Assembly: GCA_013696905.1 (NCBI GenBank)
Contig: JACCXP010000110.1
Span: 1 to 12,887 of the forward strand
Reading direction: 5' to 3'
DNA: 12,887 bases
Source of the DNA: Thermoleophilaceae bacterium
Lineage (GTDB): Bacteria; Actinomycetota; Thermoleophilia; Solirubrobacterales; Thermoleophilaceae
This document shows, one piece after another, positions 12,390-12,887 of this stretch. The position numbers and the translations under genes were made by a program. Below the pieces are notes generated by a model that worked only from the letters and a program-made list of their open reading frames with translations, was not told where the DNA came from and did not search any database. Numbering within the stretch: the first letter of the stretch is position 1; the number at the start of each line of letters is the position of its first letter.

Positions 12390-12887
12390 CTAGTCGTCCC
12401 GCGGCGCAGACTGGAAGACGATCCGCTTGAGCTCGGCGGCCGCGCCGGCGCTCAGGCGCAGGACGGTCTGGAAGCCCTCGGCGCCGAGCTCGCCCGCGTC
12501 GAGGCGCCGGCGCAGATCGTTGAGCGTCGCGCGATCGTCCTCTTGGACCTGGTCGCGCGCGGTCTCGACCAGGATCAGGTGGCGGGGTCGCTTGGCGGCT
12601 GCGGCCATGCGCACGTAGCGCTCGCGCTCGCCGAGCTCGAGGCCCTCGGTGGGGATCACCACGGTCTCGTTCGCCTCGAGCCGCTTCAGCACCGCCGCAT
12701 CGAGCAGCTCGGCGGCGCGGCCCTCGATCTCGTCCTCGGCGATCCGCCCCGCGAGCAGCGCGCGCACCTTGTCGAGCGACAGCAGCGACGCGCGGTTCTC
12801 CACCATGCGCTCGACGAAGCGGTCGCGTTCGGCGGGCGATGCCGAGACGATCAGCAGCAGGCTCCCCGGGGAGTAGCGCAGGCGTTC
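12390..12887 (-). CDS. P-loop-kinase-like protein with degenerate Walker A, 5' end beyond window
   Basis: 165 residues are visible and the frame is open through the window edge, so the N-terminus is missing; the internal ATG at 12806 is not the true start. The order of segments parallels AAA_33/polynucleotide-kinase-like P-loop kinases: a hydrophobic strand SPGSLLLIVSAS, a helix, LSLDKVRALL (like the SxDxxR segment), a long helix AAELLDAAVLKRLEANE, strand TVVIPTEGL (where active kinases have VVDATN), helix ERERYVRMAAAAKR, and strand HLILVE. The expected GxxxxGK[ST] is replaced by SASPAERDRF, with Gly, Lys and Ser/Thr positions lost. The assignment is by pattern only. If correct, the protein is probably not an active kinase and may bind or regulate instead. 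The C-terminal helices and the tail QSAPRDD are unassigned. It ends 120 bp before the helicase-nuclease gene. Confidence 0.7.
   Translation of the reverse strand, partial: ERLRYSPGSLLLIVSASPAERDRFVERMVENRASLLSLDKVRALLAGRIAEDEIEGRAAELLDAAVLKRLEANETVVIPTEGLELGERERYVRMAAAAKRPRHLILVETARDQVQEDDRATLNDLRRRLDAGELGAEGFQTVLRLSAGAAAELKRIVFQSAPRDD

Noticed and set aside
3167..12887. Very frequent CTCGAG/GCTCGAG words that could be read as a dispersed repeat
   Set aside because: They are explained by the preferred codons CTC (Leu) and GAG (Glu) occurring next to each other. They show no regular spacing or extended similarity.
1..12887. CRISPR array, tRNA or rRNA gene, riboswitch
   Set aside because: No regularly spaced direct repeats, no tRNA-like T-loop and acceptor pairing, and no rRNA core sequence were seen in the short intergenic gaps. 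The Cas4-like Cys pattern belongs to the TM0106-type fusion, not to a cas operon.

Overview
The window is about 12.9 kb of very GC-rich DNA with strong G/C at third codon positions, closely packed genes and many Asp/Glu/Arg/Ala-rich proteins. Together with a very large NAD-type glutamate dehydrogenase, this suggests a high-GC actinobacterium, perhaps of the Thermoleophilia/Solirubrobacterales type. The taxon is an inference from composition and gene families; no rRNA or tRNA gene is visible.

Layout. (1) Positions 1-71 are the left flank of an insertion. (2) Positions 72-1259 are a complete 1,188-bp IS630-family element with 33-bp imperfect terminal inverted repeats and a duplicated TA target. 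It carries one intact DD34E transposase. (3) Positions 1271-2010 (+) are a tight two-gene unit: a HEPN-like protein with an Arg-x4-His motif, then an 81-residue DUF2283 protein. The IS ends only 11 bp before the proposed start of the first gene. This is the best candidate here for a poorly described system, a toxin-antitoxin-like pair. (4) Positions 2017-3063 (-) are a zinc-dependent histone-deacetylase-family amidohydrolase. It converges on DUF2283 and diverges from the next gene. (5) Positions 3167-8014 (+) encode a 1,615-residue NAD-specific glutamate dehydrogenase, the housekeeping centrepiece of the window. (6) On the minus strand, positions 8033-8809 encode a tandem DUF427 protein. Upstream of it, 8856-12269 encodes a 1,137-residue fusion of a TM0106-type RecB-like Fe-S nuclease, a DEDD exonuclease-like domain and a UPF1-like SF1B helicase. 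Upstream again, 12390-12887 is the 3' part of a P-loop-kinase-like protein whose Walker A site looks destroyed. A 120-bp, comparatively AT-rich gap at 12270-12389 separates the last two.

How the genes may work together. The glutamate dehydrogenase feeds glutamate carbon into the TCA cycle. A protein-deacetylase-like enzyme sits head-to-head with it across about 40-100 bp, so shared or divergent regulation is plausible but unproven. The helicase-nuclease and DUF427 genes probably form a minus-strand transcription unit, with a short hairpin at 8017-8031 between the convergent ends of DUF427 and the dehydrogenase. The IS630 insertion separates the HEPN/DUF2283 pair from whatever preceded it, so its expression may now depend on the element or on read-through.
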